NCBI GenBank assembly: GCA_024275555.1
Contig: JAJRYW010000409.1
Span: 1 to 6,047, forward strand
DNA length: 6,047 nucleotides
Reading direction: 5' to 3'
From: Calditrichota bacterium
GTDB lineage: Bacteria > Calditrichota > Calditrichia > RBG-13-44-9 > J075
The notes under the pieces are model-generated. The model searched no databases, was not told the DNA's origin, and saw nothing but the letters and a program-made list of their open reading frames with translations. This document shows positions 5,498-6,047 of this stretch, piece after piece (positions within the stretch are counted from its first letter, which is position 1; the number at the start of each line of letters is the position of its first letter). The position numbers and the translations under genes are program-made.

Positions 5498-6047
5498 TTA
5501 TTTGTTGGAAAAGGTTTCCTCGATATTGAGTTCATTGAGCTTGCGATATAAAGAAGATAGACTTATCCCCAGTAAGCTTGACACTTCTTTTTTATCGCCG
5601 TTTACCATCTCCAGAACTTTTAAGATATGCAGGCGTTCCTGCTCCAGTAAGGTATCGTGAAGGTTGGTAGAGGAGCGATGGGGATGATCGGAGTTTAAAA
5701 ACTGGCCCGGCAAATGCTGCGGGGTGATCCACTCGTCATCGCACATGAGCATGGCGCATTCCATAACATTCCGGAATTCCCGTACATTCCCCTGCCAGGA
5801 CCACTGTTTGAACAAGGCCATGGTTTCCGGGGTAATTCCGAGCACCTTTTTCTTAAATTTGTAATTGTAATTATCAAGAAAGTGGCGGCTTAAGCAGACG
5901 ATATCCTCCGGCCGGTCTCTTAGCGGGGGGATATGAATATTAACCACATTGAGGCGATAGTATAAATCTTTCCGGAATCGATTTTCCCGAACCTCCTGCT
6001 CCAGGTCTTCATTCGAAGCGGCTAAAACCCGCAGATTGAGGGGATAC
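5498..6047 (-). CDS. sigma-54-dependent NtrC-family activator, C-terminal part (partial)
   Basis: The frame is open from the window edge (first whole codon at 6044-6046) and gives the last 182 residues. It starts in the AAA+ domain with RVLAASNEDL (sensor I region), continues through RFRKDLYYRLNVVNIHIPPLRDR (arginine-finger region and the PPLR-R signature of sigma-54 activators) and reaches WSWQGNVREFRN (sensor II). A variable linker follows (about residues 112-138). The protein ends in a Fis-type helix-turn-helix (ILKVLEMVNGDKKEVSSLLG... SLYRKLNELNI). It would hydrolyse ATP to open sigma-54 promoters and bind upstream DNA sites. The Walker motifs, the GAFTGA loop and any N-terminal sensory domain lie beyond the window, so the signal is unknown. 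The GTG at 5945-5947 is internal to the domain and not a start. Two sigma-54-like elements lie just downstream, suggesting local targets. Confidence 0.93.
   Translation of the reverse strand, partial: YPLNLRVLAASNEDLEQEVRENRFRKDLYYRLNVVNIHIPPLRDRPEDIVCLSRHFLDNYNYKFKKKVLGITPETMALFKQWSWQGNVREFRNVMECAMLMCDDEWITPQHLPGQFLNSDHPHRSSTNLHDTLLEQERLHILKVLEMVNGDKKEVSSLLGISLSSLYRKLNELNIEETFSNK

Overview
The window looks like a piece of a Gram-negative bacterial chromosome from the Calditrichota / KSB1 / Ignavibacteriota type of lineage. The main clue is the large secreted protein at 2605-4734. It ends in a PNPFNP-type C-terminal sorting domain of the kind used by type IX secretion in those groups and in other Fibrobacterota-Chlorobiota-Bacteroidota relatives. 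The phylum is an inference. There is no rRNA or other marker gene, and I saw no tRNA, CRISPR array or complete insertion sequence.

Layout. Every clearly real gene is on the minus strand, so transcription runs right to left. From the right edge: (i) 5498 to beyond 6047, the C-terminal part of a sigma-54-dependent NtrC-family activator; (ii) 4916-5302, a stand-alone response-regulator receiver domain; (iii) 2605-4734, an exported protein with two tandem copies of a haem-binding (ethylbenzene-dehydrogenase / cytochrome c-552-like) domain, each with a CX3CH motif, plus a sorting tail, closed by a good rho-independent terminator; (iv) an 881-bp gene-free island (1724-2604); (v) 47-1723, a many-pass membrane protein of the DUF2339 type. 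A few codons of a possible plus-strand gene end at 50 and overlap the stop codon of the DUF2339 gene.

How the genes may work together. The receiver gene and the secreted haem-protein gene each have a nearly identical 15-bp element (TGGTACwGTTwTTGA) exactly 48 nt before the start codon. It resembles a sigma-54 -24/-12 promoter and lies next to a sigma-54 activator gene. The inference is a small local regulon: activator, receiver protein and a surface-exported, probably electron-transferring haem protein.

The gene-free island is not featureless. It holds a G-rich double-hairpin repeat (about 1811-1918), a pair of inverted REP-like palindromes that can fold into a three-way junction and show compensatory base changes (2028-2084), and a 226-nt run of successive perfect or near-perfect hairpins (2237-2462). 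That last run is either an unrecognised structured RNA or the remains of a mobile element.
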